From Heterobasidion occidentale (Eukaryota; Basidiomycota; Agaricomycetes; Russulales; Bondarzewiaceae), in assembly GCA_039111635.1 (NCBI GenBank), contig JBCAQO010000001.1:3534001-3598000 (forward strand): a DNA stretch of 64,000 bases. The letters run 5' to 3'. A program made the position numbers and the translations under genes. Shown piece by piece: positions 30,984 to 44,139 of this stretch. Position 1 is the first letter of the stretch; each line of letters opens with the position of its first letter. The notes under the pieces were generated by a model that saw nothing but the letters and a program-made list of their open reading frames with translations, did no database searches and had not been told where the DNA came from.

Positions 30984-33106
30984 TTAATTAGGTTGGCAGA
31001 GTCATGGACAAACAAGGTCTCTAGGGTGGTAGCAGTGTCACTTGCATACATATGAGCGAACAAGGATGAGATTGACAAGTACATCCAAGCACTAACTTGT
31101 GGCCTGTCGTACCAGTGGCATTCACGGTGTTTGCTCTGGCGGTTGTGCAAGCCACATGGTCACAACATAATAGTCACTCTGAACTTGCGATAAAGTGGGT
31201 CATAGGGATCCTTGACGGTGAGGGTGTCCCAGGCATGGTGTGTCACTGTACAGACCAATGAGTCTAATATGGTGCCAATGATTAGACCTCAACTTACCAC
31301 AGAAGATGGACATCTTGGTGTCCATGGCTGATGAAGATGGAAGACATTGAGAAAGACAGGGGGGATGATGTTTTGAGATGGATTGTAGAAGTACAGAACT
31401 GAGGAGAGTCTGCGTGGGATAGTGAGTGACAGCTAGTACTATGTGCGTGGCTGACAATGAAGGCCAATGCTTATTCCATCGTGAGAAGCCTTACCGCAGT
31501 CTCTACAAAAGAATGGGCTTGTAATGTCACAATGAAGTGCACCACGTGAGCCATGGAGAATGCAAGGGCTAGGGGGTGGATTTATTATTGGCGGATGTGG
31601 GCAGATGGTGAGTTTGCTTGCACACTCAAGCAGCTGGGAGTTGGTTTAGGCAGTTGTGATGAGTTATTGTGCCTATTCAAGTAGTGAACATCAAAGTTGG
31701 ACGCAATCCATAGCTGGTCAACAAAGGTAATTACCTTGTTGATGATTGCCCCCACCGCTCATTGATCGCTCTTGGAGGAGGTCTGCACATGGTGCCAGTC
31801 CAAACCTGCATGCTTCAGCACTCATAATTGACACAATGACATGCTGCATGTGGTGCTTCAGAACACAGGACAGCCATATAGACAGATTTTAGAAGGGGCC
31901 TTGATTACTAGGACACAATGGTAACCACAATTAATGTCTTGGCAATCCTGCAATCTTGTATCATTCTACATCTAATTGCCAGCCCTCAAGTGAACTGGTA
32001 GTTGTGTGTATTGAATGGAGGTCCTCCAGGATCATTAAAGGGGTGTGGTCCTACAAAGATGGTCATTAGGGCGAGAGACATAGCATCGCTGGTCATTCTA
32101 AGCAAAGGGGTCCTAATAATCTGGAATCAAGGTGCACCTGCATGGGCTTCTTAACTAGTTGACAAACTTAGTCCTTCCTGTCGCAGGACCTTGACCTCCG
32201 TGTAACCTGTTCCTATAGTTGGTGAGCTTATGGATGTACTGAACGACATGGTGACAAATGAGTAAAGCGTGGCAATAATAGGGTTGGGCCCTCTAATGGC
32301 AGGGCACAGCGGTCTTTCAAGTAGCTTAAGGTATAGAGAGGTCAACAGCACTGAGAGTGTGACAATGAATGCAAATACACTTGCAGGTAGCAAGCAAGAT
32401 GTGTGGTGCAGTCAGAGCATAATCGTGCTTGCAAATTGTGGGATAAAGGGCAGAGATTGGATGAGGGCCAAGGACATACCAGGAGGGACAGCATCACGTT
32501 AGAATCAGACTAGACATGAGTGTGTGTGAAACTCAAGCTGAAAAGAGGGGGATGTACCAAACAAGCCACATACAATCACGGCTGCTCGCATGTTTGGCAG
32601 ACGGACAGTGCACGGGATAAGTGATTCCACTAGTCTCCTGCACTTGTAACAGGCACATATCCTCTCCATTTCTGCTCCCAACCCAGCCCCAAGCCCTTGC
32701 CACTTGTCCCTGCCCTCCCAAATGAGTGCAATGGCATCTGTGTGTGCGAGTGCTATGGTGGCGGGGGCAGCAGCCTGGGGATACCACAGGGCTTGGCTTG
32801 TGCCTTGATTCCATGCCTGCAGCCTGCAATGGGGAGGCATGGCACAGCAGCAATTGTACTTGAACATTGAGCAACAACAATGGCAAAGGAGGAGGGTTTA
32901 CATCAGCAATGACCTACCCCATTGCGGAGAACAAAAAAGAGGAACAGGCAGGCAATGCACCGTCTCAATCTCCTCGTCTGTGCCAGCAGGCCAAAACTTA
33001 TTGTCAATGCAAGAGCATCAATAAAGTATATCCACTGTGCCACAAAATAAGCATACATATGCACACCATAACAATTGCGTGAGGGAAAGGGGATGGGAAT
33101 GAGAGA
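30984..33106. other. Degraded DNA, no gene recognised
   Basis: Short frames on both strands without recognisable domains. I see no RNA gene. Confidence 0.45.
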
Positions 33107-33111
33107 GTGAG

Positions 33112-33693
33112 TGTTATGACTTGACCTATTGGGGCCCTTTGGGGCCAGTCTATCCAATGGATCAAGCATCACATGCTAGGTGGCTCTACTACAGAGTGTA
33201 CATCAAGGTATTTGGCATGTCCTTAGGAGCCAACTGGACTGATGGTTTTTCAAGATATCGGTAAAGGATATATGAAAGGGACAAGAATAGAGCGGCTTGA
33301 TAAGATAGGCACAAACGTGCCATGGGCTTAGGGCTTATGAATAAGCACCTCCTCGCACCTGAATAGAAAGGTGAGACAGGAGAAGTACAAGAGTAGGCAC
33401 CAGCTGAGAGAGATGGCGATCATAGCTCTCTGAGAGTGGATACTCAGAGAAGCATGAACTCTTACCCTAGACCCAATATAGTATATAAGGCCCATAGAAT
33501 AGGCTGAGGATCTTTAGTCTATTCTCTTTGTTCCCAGGCAGTCATCCTACTGTCTACCTCGTTATAGAGGACTTTCATTCTTACTCCTGTATTACTCTTC
33601 TAATACAGTTGAGACTTTGCCCATCACTCTGTTCACTGTACAACCTAGGAAGAACCTGTTACTCTTGGGTTACTGAATGAGCAGTTTATAACA
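33112..33693 (+). repeat. Solo LTR of a separate family
   Basis: 582 bp beginning TGTTATGAC and ending TTTATAACA (6-bp inverted termini TGTTAT/ATAACA), flanked by a perfect GTGAG duplication (33107-33111 and 33694-33698). A TATA motif, GTATATAAGG (33481-33490), gives the plus orientation. It differs in sequence from the family A, family B and copia LTRs here, and no internal sequence is attached. Confidence 0.8.
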
Positions 33694-33698
33694 GTGAG

Positions 33699-34969
33699 AG
33701 AGTGAGGGGGAGGGAAAGAGAGAGTACGCACACATGTGTCCCTAACAACACCAATGCAGAACAGGCCCACAATCACGGTAAGCCCACACCAAGCACGTGT
33801 CCCATAAATATGTACATCGCGAGCATCACAGAGGACGTGAGCATTGATGGCACAATAGTCATCAGGGTGAGCAGGGCTTTGTACTGAAGACACCTGAGTG
33901 TAGGCACGGGCGAGAGAGCAAGATTGTTTTATCAATAGGTTGCAAAGAGGAGAAGGCAGACACATAGTCTGTTTACACTCTTGCACCCTCAACCCTCTGT
34001 ACTTAGTACTCAGTGACTAAAGTGTAACCAACTCTTCCGCCCTGTCAGTGCTTAGATAAAACACATCCACAGTAAATATAAGATATACAAACATGTATTA
34101 GGTGATGCAGATCGCAAAGGGGATGAAGAGAAATAGTTAATGCGGTTTGATGCCACTGTAGAGGGACACCAAGATTAAGCCCAAAGCTCTTAATGGACAA
34201 TAAATTGCTTTAGACTGGGGACACAAGGGTGTCCTTGGTTGCCCATATGCTGTCCAATCAATAGATATCTATGTACACAAGGTGTGCAATCTTGACAAAC
34301 ACAGTGGGCTTAAGAGTGTTAACAATATTGCATAACAGTAGTTCAGTTAAGGTGATCACATGGGCAGGAGTCTTTTGGGGGATGGGCTGCTGGCTGACAT
34401 GAGAGCCTGCAAAACAAGGTTACACACGGGAATAAAGTGACAAGGACAAGAGCTGGGGATGGAAGAGTGGTAGGACAACTGGGTTAGGGAAGTTAAGGTC
34501 AAGTAAAATAGAGCAGATGAAGTTCCAAACATGAATTAGTGAGTGTCCATAGGAAGGGTGAGATCTGGTGAGATTTGATGGTGCAACCTATGTGGAAGGG
34601 AACAGGAATGGATGTGGAGCAGTGTGGGGCAGTTGTGGGGCAGATGACCAATCATCAAATTGTGCCTCCAAAATGATAAGGAAGGGTAGAGGAGTGGAGA
34701 AGAGTTTGAGCTGGAGGTGCATAATCATAGGGATCAGAGTGTACTTGAGGATGGTTAGCACTGTAGGGAGTGACACCACACATTGACAAGATGATCTAAC
34801 TTGTCGGTTATGTAGGGACTAGATGTAAGTTATGAGCGATAGTAAGACATACAAAGACACAGGCCAAATGCTCAGCCAAGATATTGCAGCATTGTAAATT
34901 ACACAGCAAAAATTGGTAATGCCATTGAGGAGGGATTTAGGCACTACCGTAGAGTTGGTATGCAATCAC
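33699..34969. other. Degraded spacer
   Basis: AT-rich, no gene or repeat recognised. Confidence 0.4.
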
Positions 34970-35370
34970 AGCTGGTTAGCAATTGTCAACAATTATTGAC
35001 AATAATTGTTGGCCTATGTTGTCTGAAATCTTGGAATTGTCAACAATTGTTGACATTGATTGCTAGGTTATGTTGTCTTAGACAATATTGTGCAAGGAAT
35101 TGTTAGCAAATGTTGGCAAATGTTGACATTTGTACTGAGTATTGTTGGCATTTGCTAACAATAGAGCTGAAGATTATTGAGAGTTGCTGACCTTTGTGGA
35201 AGAGAAAAGAGTTACACTGATTTTAGCATCCTGGAGAGGGATTGGAGGGGTTCAATGAGGAGTCACAAAAGCCGGCAATTGCTAGCAAAAGCACACAGTG
35301 GTTGCAGACAATTGTTGACAATTGTTGGCAATTGCCATCAAATGCTGATAATTGCTGACAATTAGGGTCT
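34970..35370. repeat. Cluster of CAATTGTTGACAATTG-like palindromic motifs
   Basis: Many degenerate, partly self-complementary units such as CAATTGTCAACAATTATTG (near 34989), AATTGTCAACAATTGTTGAC (near 35036) and GACAATTGTTGACAATTG (near 35307), and variants like TGTTGGCAAATGTTGACA between them. Units occur in both orientations with irregular spacing. It lies just outside the left terminal repeat of the next transposon. Confidence 0.6.
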
Positions 35371-35435
35371 AGAAAGGGAATTGAAGTGTTTTTATCATGG
35401 AAAAGGGATTTATGTCTAGGCTAGTCCCTCATACT

Positions 35436-35467
35436 AAGAGGACCCCCAATAACCAAGCCAAATATAT
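35436..35467 (+). repeat. Left terminal inverted repeat of the 6.8-kb DNA transposon
   Basis: The reverse complement of this 32-mer matches 42169-42200 at 26 positions, and all six mismatches are transitions. Core shared sequence is GGACCCC...CAAGCCAAAT. The true outer boundary may lie up to about 40 bases further left. Confidence 0.6.
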
Positions 35468-36887
35468 AATTTGCCAAAAGGCCAAACTACTGTACTTTTT
35501 TAGAGGCCTGTGGCACTATTTTACTACTGTGTATAGATCAGACCTTGTACACATGATCTTTTACTACCAAAAATTGGATCAGACCTCTGAAAAATGTCAA
35601 AAGAAATTGCAAAAAATCGCAAAAAAATTCCATGGTAAACGGCAATATTTTGTACATCATCTACAATCTTGAGCCTATCTGAGCATTAGTCCAGTCTCAC
35701 TCGCTTTTTCCACCCCTTGCAAATGTTACCTTCCACTTCTTGTACAGCTTGCTTGACCACATTCTTCTTGTCCTCCAAAGCCTTGTGGTACAACTGATCT
35801 GCCTTTGAAATAGTGATGTTTTAACCTAGCAGTGATGGAGATTGTGTGAGTGCAGTGAGAAAGGAAGTTGACTTGATAAGCAAGAGCTTTGAGACTTTGA
35901 GGCCCATGGCAAGACAAGTGGTGGATGAGCATTGTCATGGCATGAGTGGCCAAAAGAGCTATGCTGCAATGTATGACACTGCTATGACATTGGATGAATT
36001 GGATACTCAACAATGGGAACTGTTTTTCCCAGTCAATTTTGTGTAAATTGACAGCACTAAACAAGTCCACCATACACACATGAGTAAAAAGAAAGCCAAT
36101 AGGCTACAAAGAGTGACAGACATACTCTGCATAAGTCATATTTGCTTATCATGAAAGACAAAACCAAATGAGGTACTGTTGATCTTCTTCTCAGCTTCCT
36201 AGTCTAAGCTATTATATACTTGCACCAATGGAGATTCAGGTGAAATATTAGTGTCCTTGGTGCATGCAGGAAGCTGGTACTTCATAAATGTTGTTCTCCT
36301 TTGCACCAGCATCTGTAAACATTGCTACATATTAGTGCTCTGTTTTTTTACAAAGTCAATTGACTGGTACTTACCTTTTTTAGAGACACTTGCTGAAACT
36401 TTGGCTGCATTGGCAGTGGTACCTGGGGCTAGTGCTTGGGCAGGCAATCCATCAATGTGACCATCCTGTCTACCAGGTATGGGCTGTCTCTACCTTATCA
36501 CACACCCTACTCCTGTACTAATTCTATGAATTTGATGGTCTTTGAGAACTTTATTGTACTGTCATAACCAGGCTTGATGCTCCGTCTCCTTAGGCGGTGG
36601 AGTCTTTTCTTTACTCTAGAAGCAACCACCCTCCTTAGCTTGGATTGTTTAGTGCTCTTTTTGAAGTTTTACTAATGTTGTGAAGTTGGGCAGTTGGGGT
36701 TTACTGTATCAGGCTGTTATAGGTGCTTGTTGGTTTGGATCATGTACACGTGGCAGACATTTTGCCAACACTTCTTCTAGTGCTGCAGCATCATGCTCAT
36801 ATGTCTCTGAAGCATTTTTGGGTAGAATTTGACTACAAAATGGATAGAGCACAATGAATACAGATATATACTTGAGAATGCACCAAC

Positions 36888-39440
36888 TTACATGTTCATA
36901 GTGTTTTGAACCAAGAGCACCGTAGTGGCATATGTGAGAGTGTTAATCTTCTCGTCCTCTTTCACAGAGATGACTGTTGAACCCTCTAAATACTCCATTG
37001 CTGCAAAAATCTGACTCCTTTTAAATGCTAGATCATCAAAATCTGATTCTTCGCCATCCAAATTCACAACATCATCTGATTTATCATCAGACACTTTGTC
37101 ACCATCAATGTCTTCTCTGTCCTCAGCATCACCAGAAGGATTGTTAAACCAGGAATGGATGAACAGAAGGTGGTGGATGAGGGAATGATAGCTGCAGAGA
37201 TTATCAACTCCAAGAGTCTCCCAAAGTCCATGAGCTTCTTCATAGGCCAAATTAGCAGCACACTGAATCTTATTGTCTATTGGGTATATTGCCAGAGCAA
37301 TCAGATTTATTTTATGACTGTCAGTGTATGTATGGTTGTAGCCACTTGCTCATGCCTTGCCATCTGAGGTATGGGAAAAGAAAAGATGCTCACGAAGCCA
37401 AATATTGAGTTTTGGGATTATGTAATGAAATTCTTTAAGTGTGAAGTCTTTGACAATTTGGCAACAAATCCCAAAGACATGTTCACACATTGCCATGGAG
37501 AGCAGCCAAGGAAGGAGGGGGTAGACAATGCTGTCCATATAGTCACAGTAAATAATAATTAATTAAATGAGTGCGTATGTTGCAAAATGAATGATATTGC
37601 ATACTTTGTGCAACAAAAGATGCTTTGCTTTCAGATATCCCGCCTGATCTATGAAATCTTCCCAGGCTTCCAAGAAAAAATGCATGCAAAGGACCATCTG
37701 CACGTGCTCTAACAATGTGATGTGACAGTTCTTGTAGGCATTAACCAGGTCTCCAAATACAAACAGATAAACAATTGAACCCACCCACTCAGGCCGATGA
37801 TCAACTATTCATTTGAGCATGCACACAGAGAACAGCTGAGTGGCGGCATTGTTATCCTGGTGATCAACCTTGTTTATGTCCCTATTGTACAGATTGCCAT
37901 CATTGGCCCACATAACCTCTCAAAAGTAGCTGTATAATATGGGAAAATTGCTGAGAGTGAGCAACTGCACACCCAAGTAACAGTTGTTGTGGAAAGTTTT
38001 ATGCAAGTGAGGTAGATCTTGCACCATTGCTATTGGCTGCTGCTGTACACTAAAGCAACTGATGTGAAGGTCAATATCTCTGCCACAAGAGTCGCTTGGG
38101 TAATAGATAATATATAAGCAAACACCTAACACTGTGCTTGAGAATAATCTTTGAAGCAACTGCTCTGTTCCTGTTCCATTGGCAGCATACAACACAATCT
38201 TGATTTTGTGCTTGAGGAGGCTGTCCACAATTATCTTGAGGTATGGAAGTAATTCCACTACTGTGAGACTCTTGGTGATTCCAAGGGCTGTCGCAACTAT
38301 GGATAGAATATTTGGCATTGGCACTTGTACATACCACATGTGAATCTAAGAGGACAACAAGATATCAGTTTAATAACATAGAGTGTGGCACTGAGAGGCA
38401 ACATACCTTGGTTGCTTTCTCAAGCTCTCTATGATGGATAGCATTGATGAGGACATCTGGATTAGTGAGAAGCATGAGAGGACCGGTCACTCCCACAATG
38501 TAGTACTGGCCATCTGAAGCCAGGTATGGTTGGAGAGAGGGTAGCAGCTTTGTATTGTTGCAAGCGAGACCAACAAGGCCTCACTACCCAAGTCTGTTGA
38601 GCTAGTTGTTGATCAACTTGGGTGCTTGATCAGTTATTCCAATAGGGAATCTATCTTTGAGTGCATGATGCTGCTTAGGTATAATCAAAGATTATAAGCA
38701 TCATAGACTGGAGAATGCAATAGAACTTACTGTAGTGTCTGATGATCTGGCAGTGGGAGTGCATGCCAGATAGCCTGATATGTGTGAGGACTATGAATTC
38801 CAATGATGTGAGAAAGCTTGATAATGTTGGGAGCGTAGCAAAACCCTTACATCCTGATGCTTACAACCCCTTGTCTTTCTTTTGGACCATTGCGCTAACA
38901 AGCTTAATGAAGATGATGTTGCTTTCAAATATGCTATCTGCTACGCTCTGCATGAACAGAATACAAGGGCTACATGCATCCTGCTCCAAGAATTAGCTGT
39001 AAAAGACAACAATAAGAACTGACTTACTTTCTTGAAAGCACTTATTAATGCTAATATTCCATGGGTGTAGCCCCAGACATTAACTGCGCAAGTGTCTGCT
39101 TCCTGGAAGCATGTAGCGTATACTTGTGATGTTAGTCCTCAGGAATAGGGACCATACAGGCCGTCTTGAAGGCTTTGCTTTTGAGAACCTCCATACACAC
39201 AGAGCAAGGAGACAGTTCTTGGTTGTTGATGGTATTGGCAATCCAGACAGTCTTCAAGCATGATGCTGAGACCACCCGCTTAAGGTCATGGTAGTTATAC
39301 CATCTGTGCCAACTGCACTGGATCACGCAAACATTCTTCTTGGCATCATTCAGGAGTTGTGAGTAAGTGCGGATGGAAGGGTAGAGCTGCTTTGTAAGCT
39401 CTGTCCAAGAATGTAAGCTCTGTCCAAGAAGGTCTGCCAC
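36888..39440 (-). pseudogene. Decayed multi-exon transposon gene, family unassigned
   Basis: Successive minus-strand blocks in order: ELTKQLYPSIRTYSQLLND with LSPCSVCMEVLKSKAFK (39440-39132), MWYVQVPMPNILSIVATALG and AANGTGTEQLLQRL (38339-38140), QPIAMVQDLPHLHKTFHNN (about 38040), IVYLFVFGDLVNAYKN with FFLEAWEDFIDQAGYLKAKH (37784-37563), CEHVFGICCQIVKDFTLKEF with SHTSDGKA (37538-37350), and AYEEAHGLWETLG (37250). I recognise this order from a large protein family found in many copies in Agaricomycete genomes, whose members carry VQDSKHALKTFRNN and HSTEACEHVFG motifs; it looks transposon-borne but I know no assigned function. Stops and frame changes between blocks show decay; some gaps may be ancestral introns. 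Confidence 0.55.
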
Positions 39441-40434
39441 CCTCTAGTGCCTGCAAATGAGACAAGTACCCACTGCATAAAAACATGTGATTTGTAGCCC
39501 AGGGCACAGTCAATCAAGCATGACATTGGGCTCCTTTGATACCAATGAGGAAGTGCTAGAAAAAAAGTAATGTGAGAGAGAATGTGAACCCTCGCAAGAG
39601 AGCTTAGTAGACTTTGGAGGCCTCTTGCATGGGCCCTGTGTTTTTGTGCCATGCAAATGGTTTTTAAAGGCTACTGTGTTGTAAGGTTCCCTCATCTCCA
39701 ACTGTCTACCACATAAGAAATAAGTGACAAACTAAACATAGGAAGGGTCATCTAGGGTGACTGTCAGAAACACCGCTCAAGGATCTAGCTTGCAGATTGT
39801 GTTCTGAAACTTCATCCATTTGTAGTCATTAAAAATGAAGCTGCTGTCTTTCACAGACTGATTGACCAGTCTGCTCTAAGTTTGGATACGTGACTGGCCT
39901 ATTAAGAGGGTATCAACATCATTTAGAGTGAGCTGCCTAGTGCGTGAGCACTTGTTGTGGAAAGACACAGCATGGTCTGAACCTGGTAAGTTTGTAGGCC
40001 CTGTCACTATACTAGACGCACTATGGGCATGTTTTTTTGCTATTGCTTCATCTTTATTGTGAACATTTTGACCTGCAGGTTTCTTCTTCTGATGGACCTA
40101 CAGTTCCTGTTGCTTTGGGCCAAAATGGCTGTCTATTGTCAGATTCACCTGGTCAGGTTTTAAGTTGGTGCGTATGATTTGGTCCATGTTGATGTCATCA
40201 GGCACTGACTTGGACTCCATGTACAATTTGTTGTGATCATTAGAAAGTTTACCTTTAGATGGAGCAGGAGTTGTTGTGTGACTCACAACAATAGATGATA
40301 CAGTGTTATTTTGCAAAGGTGTGTCACAATTTGTTGATCCCTATTCATTACCAATCACTCTTGCCCAGTCCCAGCTCATGTCCTTGTTTGCAGGAGAGTT
40401 TGAATGATTTTGTTGGAGGTGATTTGGCTTCATA

Positions 40435-41004
40435 TCAGAGAGCACACTTTAGCAAGTTATGTCCTTCCCAAGCACAATAACTGATGTTGTATCTAACACA
40501 AAGAGGAAGTTGATACATGTATACTATTTGTTGGTCTCTGTTCATACAAATTCTGAGGTTGCTATTCATGCACATAAGGCCAGTACTCACAAATTGGACA
40601 TGCAATTCTACTAATTGATTGAACCAGAGAAGTTGTGCCACAGGAGGTGGCATGTTCTCCAGTGCAAAATCCTTCAAGACTATATAGTATATCATGCTTG
40701 CTGCGTACACACCACACAATGTCCAATTGGCCTGGTCTGCATAAAACAGGGCATTACCCACCCACTCAAACAAGCCACTGAGTCGTGCATCTGCCTACTA
40801 GATGACCTTGCAAATGACGCCTTCCGGAACCTCAAATCCTTGATGATACAAGCTATCTCCTGTAGATAGGTAGGCCTGTGTTATTCTTTGAATCACCGGG
40901 TGATGCAGTTGAGGGAACTCACTACTAACAATGACCTTCTCTGCATAGTCCACTACCATTGCAATAAAATGCTTTTCTTTTGCCAGAAACACCAGAAAGA
41001 CCAA
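40435..41004 (-). pseudogene. Possible upstream coding remnant of the same transposon
   Basis: Two open blocks on the minus strand (40798-41004 and 40435-40773) with regular hydrophobic spacing (FLAKEKHFIAMVVDYAEK, ALENMPPPVAQLLWFNQL). They lie upstream of the recognised part and inside the inverted repeats, so they may be its 5' part or a second gene. I do not recognise the protein. Confidence 0.3.
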
Positions 41005-42168
41005 ACACTGTTGCTTCAGACATAAGGTCTGTTCTATCTTATTAAGGAACCAAGAAGAAGGTGTTGAGAGATAATATTTTCAGTTCTTTGCCTTGTCAAT
41101 CTCATACAAAACCTCCAGACCTGTGACGGCAACTCAAGGATTGTACAAATTAGTCAAAGCATGGTTGGCAATCCAGCATGCAAGCATATCCACAATTGTC
41201 GTGCTAACCATTCCATTGGACAAAAGAGCTGCAAAGTGGGCAGTAGAGGTGTAGATTGATGCACCAGGAATGTATGTCACCTCTGACCAGGGCAATACAC
41301 ACAGCTAAGTGGCAACAGAACTCATTGTGGTACTAAATGGTTGATTTAAAAGCCAGACCTTTGGCATTCTTCCAATTCCTCTGGCTTTCCAGAGTGTGGT
41401 CCATCTTGTGCCAAAATGCAATTGTCCATATCAGCAGTCACCCTCCTAGGTAACATGGATCTTGTACTGCCTGCATGCCATCAAGTATAGCCTGACTAGC
41501 CAATTTTAAAGTAGCTTGAATGAAATTTCTATGTAGGATAGTTTGGTCAAAGAGACAGAATGTTGACAGATTGGGTGGGTCCTTGTAGGAAATAGACATT
41601 GCCTGTTCCTCAACAATGCCATGATTCTGGCATAGTAAAGTCAGTCATATGAACTCGTGTATGGTAAGTTGAGCCTTGGGTAACAGTTTAACTTGATGCT
41701 AATCGGTGATGGCCATGAAAGAGTCAATATATGATTACAGTGCGGGGGTACTGTATCCTGAGGACATTTTCTCCCAACATCAAACTATTCTGTGAGATTG
41801 AGTGGGGGTATTTTGACATTATTAAGAATCTCAATGACTATTTTGGATGATGAGAATAGAACTTGAGAAGCTGCAAAGGTGTGAAAATAAGGAAGTCCTG
41901 TGATGACAATGAGTTACAACACCAAGAGTGAATTCCATAGCAATGTTACATTGGCAATTTAATAACAGATCTTGGTAAAATCACAGAAAATTGCACAATA
42001 TGGTCTATGTTAAGACTAGATTCTAGCTACCAGAAAAAAATCATACCCTACCAAATGGGCTCAAACTACTAACAAAAAAATCAGTCCTCAGACCAAAATT
42101 GAGCCTTCAAACTATCAGAGGGGATCAGAGCTCAGCCCTATGCACTGTTTTACTACCATGGGAAGATC

Positions 42169-42200
42169 ATACATTTGGCTTGATTGTCAGGGGTCCTTTT
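42169..42200 (-). repeat. Right terminal inverted repeat of the 6.8-kb DNA transposon
   Basis: Pairs with 35436-35467 (26 of 32 positions). The family A LTR at 42286 begins 85 bases further on. Confidence 0.6.
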
Positions 42201-42285
42201 CTAGGGCTTCCCAGTATCATCGGAATTGATAGAAATGCATAAGAGGATATTGTGGAAATATTTCAAGTAAAATCCTATGAGCCAT

Positions 42286-43356
42286 TGATGAGCATGCACC
42301 TGCTCTAGGGTCCGAGGGAGGTATTCAGGAATTATTGGAGAGAGACCAAACAACTCTAGACAAGTACTGAAGACACCAACTTGTACCAAATATAGTTGGC
42401 CCCACCCAAACAACTGCAAGCCACCAAAGGACGTTTGGTAGCACTTGGGTCAGTTTGCACTCACTTCACGTACTTACCATGACCGCACAGGAGTCACCAA
42501 AGGAGTCTTATGATAGACTTCTACGAGATTGGGAGTAGACAGTCATTTGGCCAACATTATCCATAACTTGGACAATCCTTATCGCTTATTGTCCCAACTT
42601 TCACATGGTCAGTTGAACACAATCTCATACTATCACTTGGCTATCCAAGTCGTATGTTTACTATTTCTTTCTTTTCATTGGCTCTCTAGTGCCTGTTCCT
42701 GCTACCTACACTCAGACAATGGATACTAAACATTTAGGATTTTGTCATCACTGATAGACTTTTACCTTATCGCCTTTGGAACCCATATGGACATTTCACC
42801 TACCTTCTTATCTTCACTGTTCACTATGTCTTGGTGCCCATTTGAAACTTACTCTCATTTCTTGTTCAATATTTTACTTAGGGGCTCTATTTACTATAAA
42901 ACCCTACATACAACTCTGGAATAAAGCAGCTTTCGCACCCTACAGTTTAGAGCTTATTTGTACTCATCTTAACCATTGAAATTGTCTTCGTCAACTCCCA
43001 AAAACTTGTCATCCTTATTATTTGGCCTTATTTGTGTTCATACCTCTTGTCCTCCCTTGTATATTGTCAGAGCCCTGTGTGGCTCTTGAAGCACGTAGTT
43101 GTCAGTTGTGGCGCTATTTTTCTCGTTACCAAATGAATTCTTGACATAACCAACCAAACATTTGGTTGGTATTTGGCGTAGTCCCAAAACCATTTGGGCA
43201 CTATAATCTCACACTCTCTATTGCTTCTCAGTGGGACCTCACTTTCTAAAGTTGTCACTAATAATTCCTTGTGTATTAGATACTAGCTCCAGTACCCCTG
43301 CTCTAGAGGTTGTTTTGGTGTTGTGCTTGGCACTTAGAGATGCCTTTAGCATATTA
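42286..43356 (+). repeat. Solo LTR of family A, CpG-depleted
   Basis: About 1071 bp from TGATGAGCATGC to AGCATATTA, collinear with the intact LTR. Almost every CpG of the intact copy is TpG or CpA here, and the terminal CA has become TA. Flanks CCAT and CTGT do not match, so the duplication is lost. Confidence 0.9.
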
Positions 43357-44139
43357 CTGTTAGTTTAGAAAAAGTGTTTCTTTGACCCAGAATCCTTTAA
43401 AATTTGGCTGATCCCCCCAAAAAAGTTGATAAATTATGTAAAATACATCAATCAACTTATTTCAATGAGTACTATATAATGGCATCAAAATTTTGCTAAA
43501 ATTATCGAAACTTATTTGCCAAAAAATTTGTCAAGGCAAAACTACCCAAAGCGCCAAACATGTGTTCTTTCATTGTCATGTTTTGTGGTCAAAAGAGAGT
43601 GTGTACTTCTTGTGACATCTCTGGCTTGAGAAATCAGCCTTCTCATCATGAAGCTAATCCTTCTTATCATACAGAGATTGATACTTATATAGATTCAGAC
43701 CTTGAGACTCTTGAACTTTTTGACATAGATGATGACTATGGTCTGGATTGGGATTCTTGCGCCAAGCATGCTGGCGGTCTGAAACTGGCATATGTTGAGG
43801 TTGATAATAATCTTGATGGCAAAAGAGACAAGTTTTTGGCAATCAAAGAGATGAAGGGTAATAAGGCAACGGAGTCATGGGTGGATTTGGTAAAGAAGCA
43901 CAGTGACAGGTTTAATGAAGATGAGGATGAATGAATGCCACCAAAGGTAAAAGTAAGGAAGAAAAAACAAGCAGCTGCAAAAAAACAGGTAGCAGAGACA
44001 CAGCATGAGTCAGACTGTTCTGTGTTAGTGCATAAGCATGTTCATCCATTTATAGCAAATAAGAAAAAGTACAATACTAGTCTGGTGATGGCAAACAAGT
44101 CTGTGTTATTTTCTTAGGCTCATTTTAATAATTTTACTA
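43357..44139. other. AT-rich DNA with an unassigned 124-codon frame
   Basis: The plus-strand frame 43560-43934 encodes an acidic, Asp/Glu-rich protein (ETLELFDIDDDYGLDWDS) followed by a lysine-rich 60-codon frame at 43935-44117. They sit where the N-terminal half of the transposase that follows should be, but I cannot match them to it. They may be unrelated remnants. Confidence 0.35.

Larger units (their letters stand above)
35436..42200 (-). mobile_element. Probable decayed DNA transposon, about 6.8 kb
   Basis: Bounded by degenerate terminal inverted repeats and containing one long decayed minus-strand gene. Further similarity between the two ends continues inward for some 100 bases (shared TTTTACTAC and ATTGGATCAGACCTC-like blocks), which is hard to explain other than by common ancestry of the ends. 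I could not fix a target duplication. The superfamily is unassigned. Confidence 0.5.

Noticed and set aside
34970..35370. CRISPR-like spacing of the CAATTG units
   Set aside because: Units are degenerate, in both orientations and irregularly spaced, and the genome is eukaryotic.
43560..44117. Acidic and lysine-rich frames as the N-terminus of the DDE transposase
   Set aside because: They do not match the N-terminal blocks preserved in the second copy at 49120-48700.
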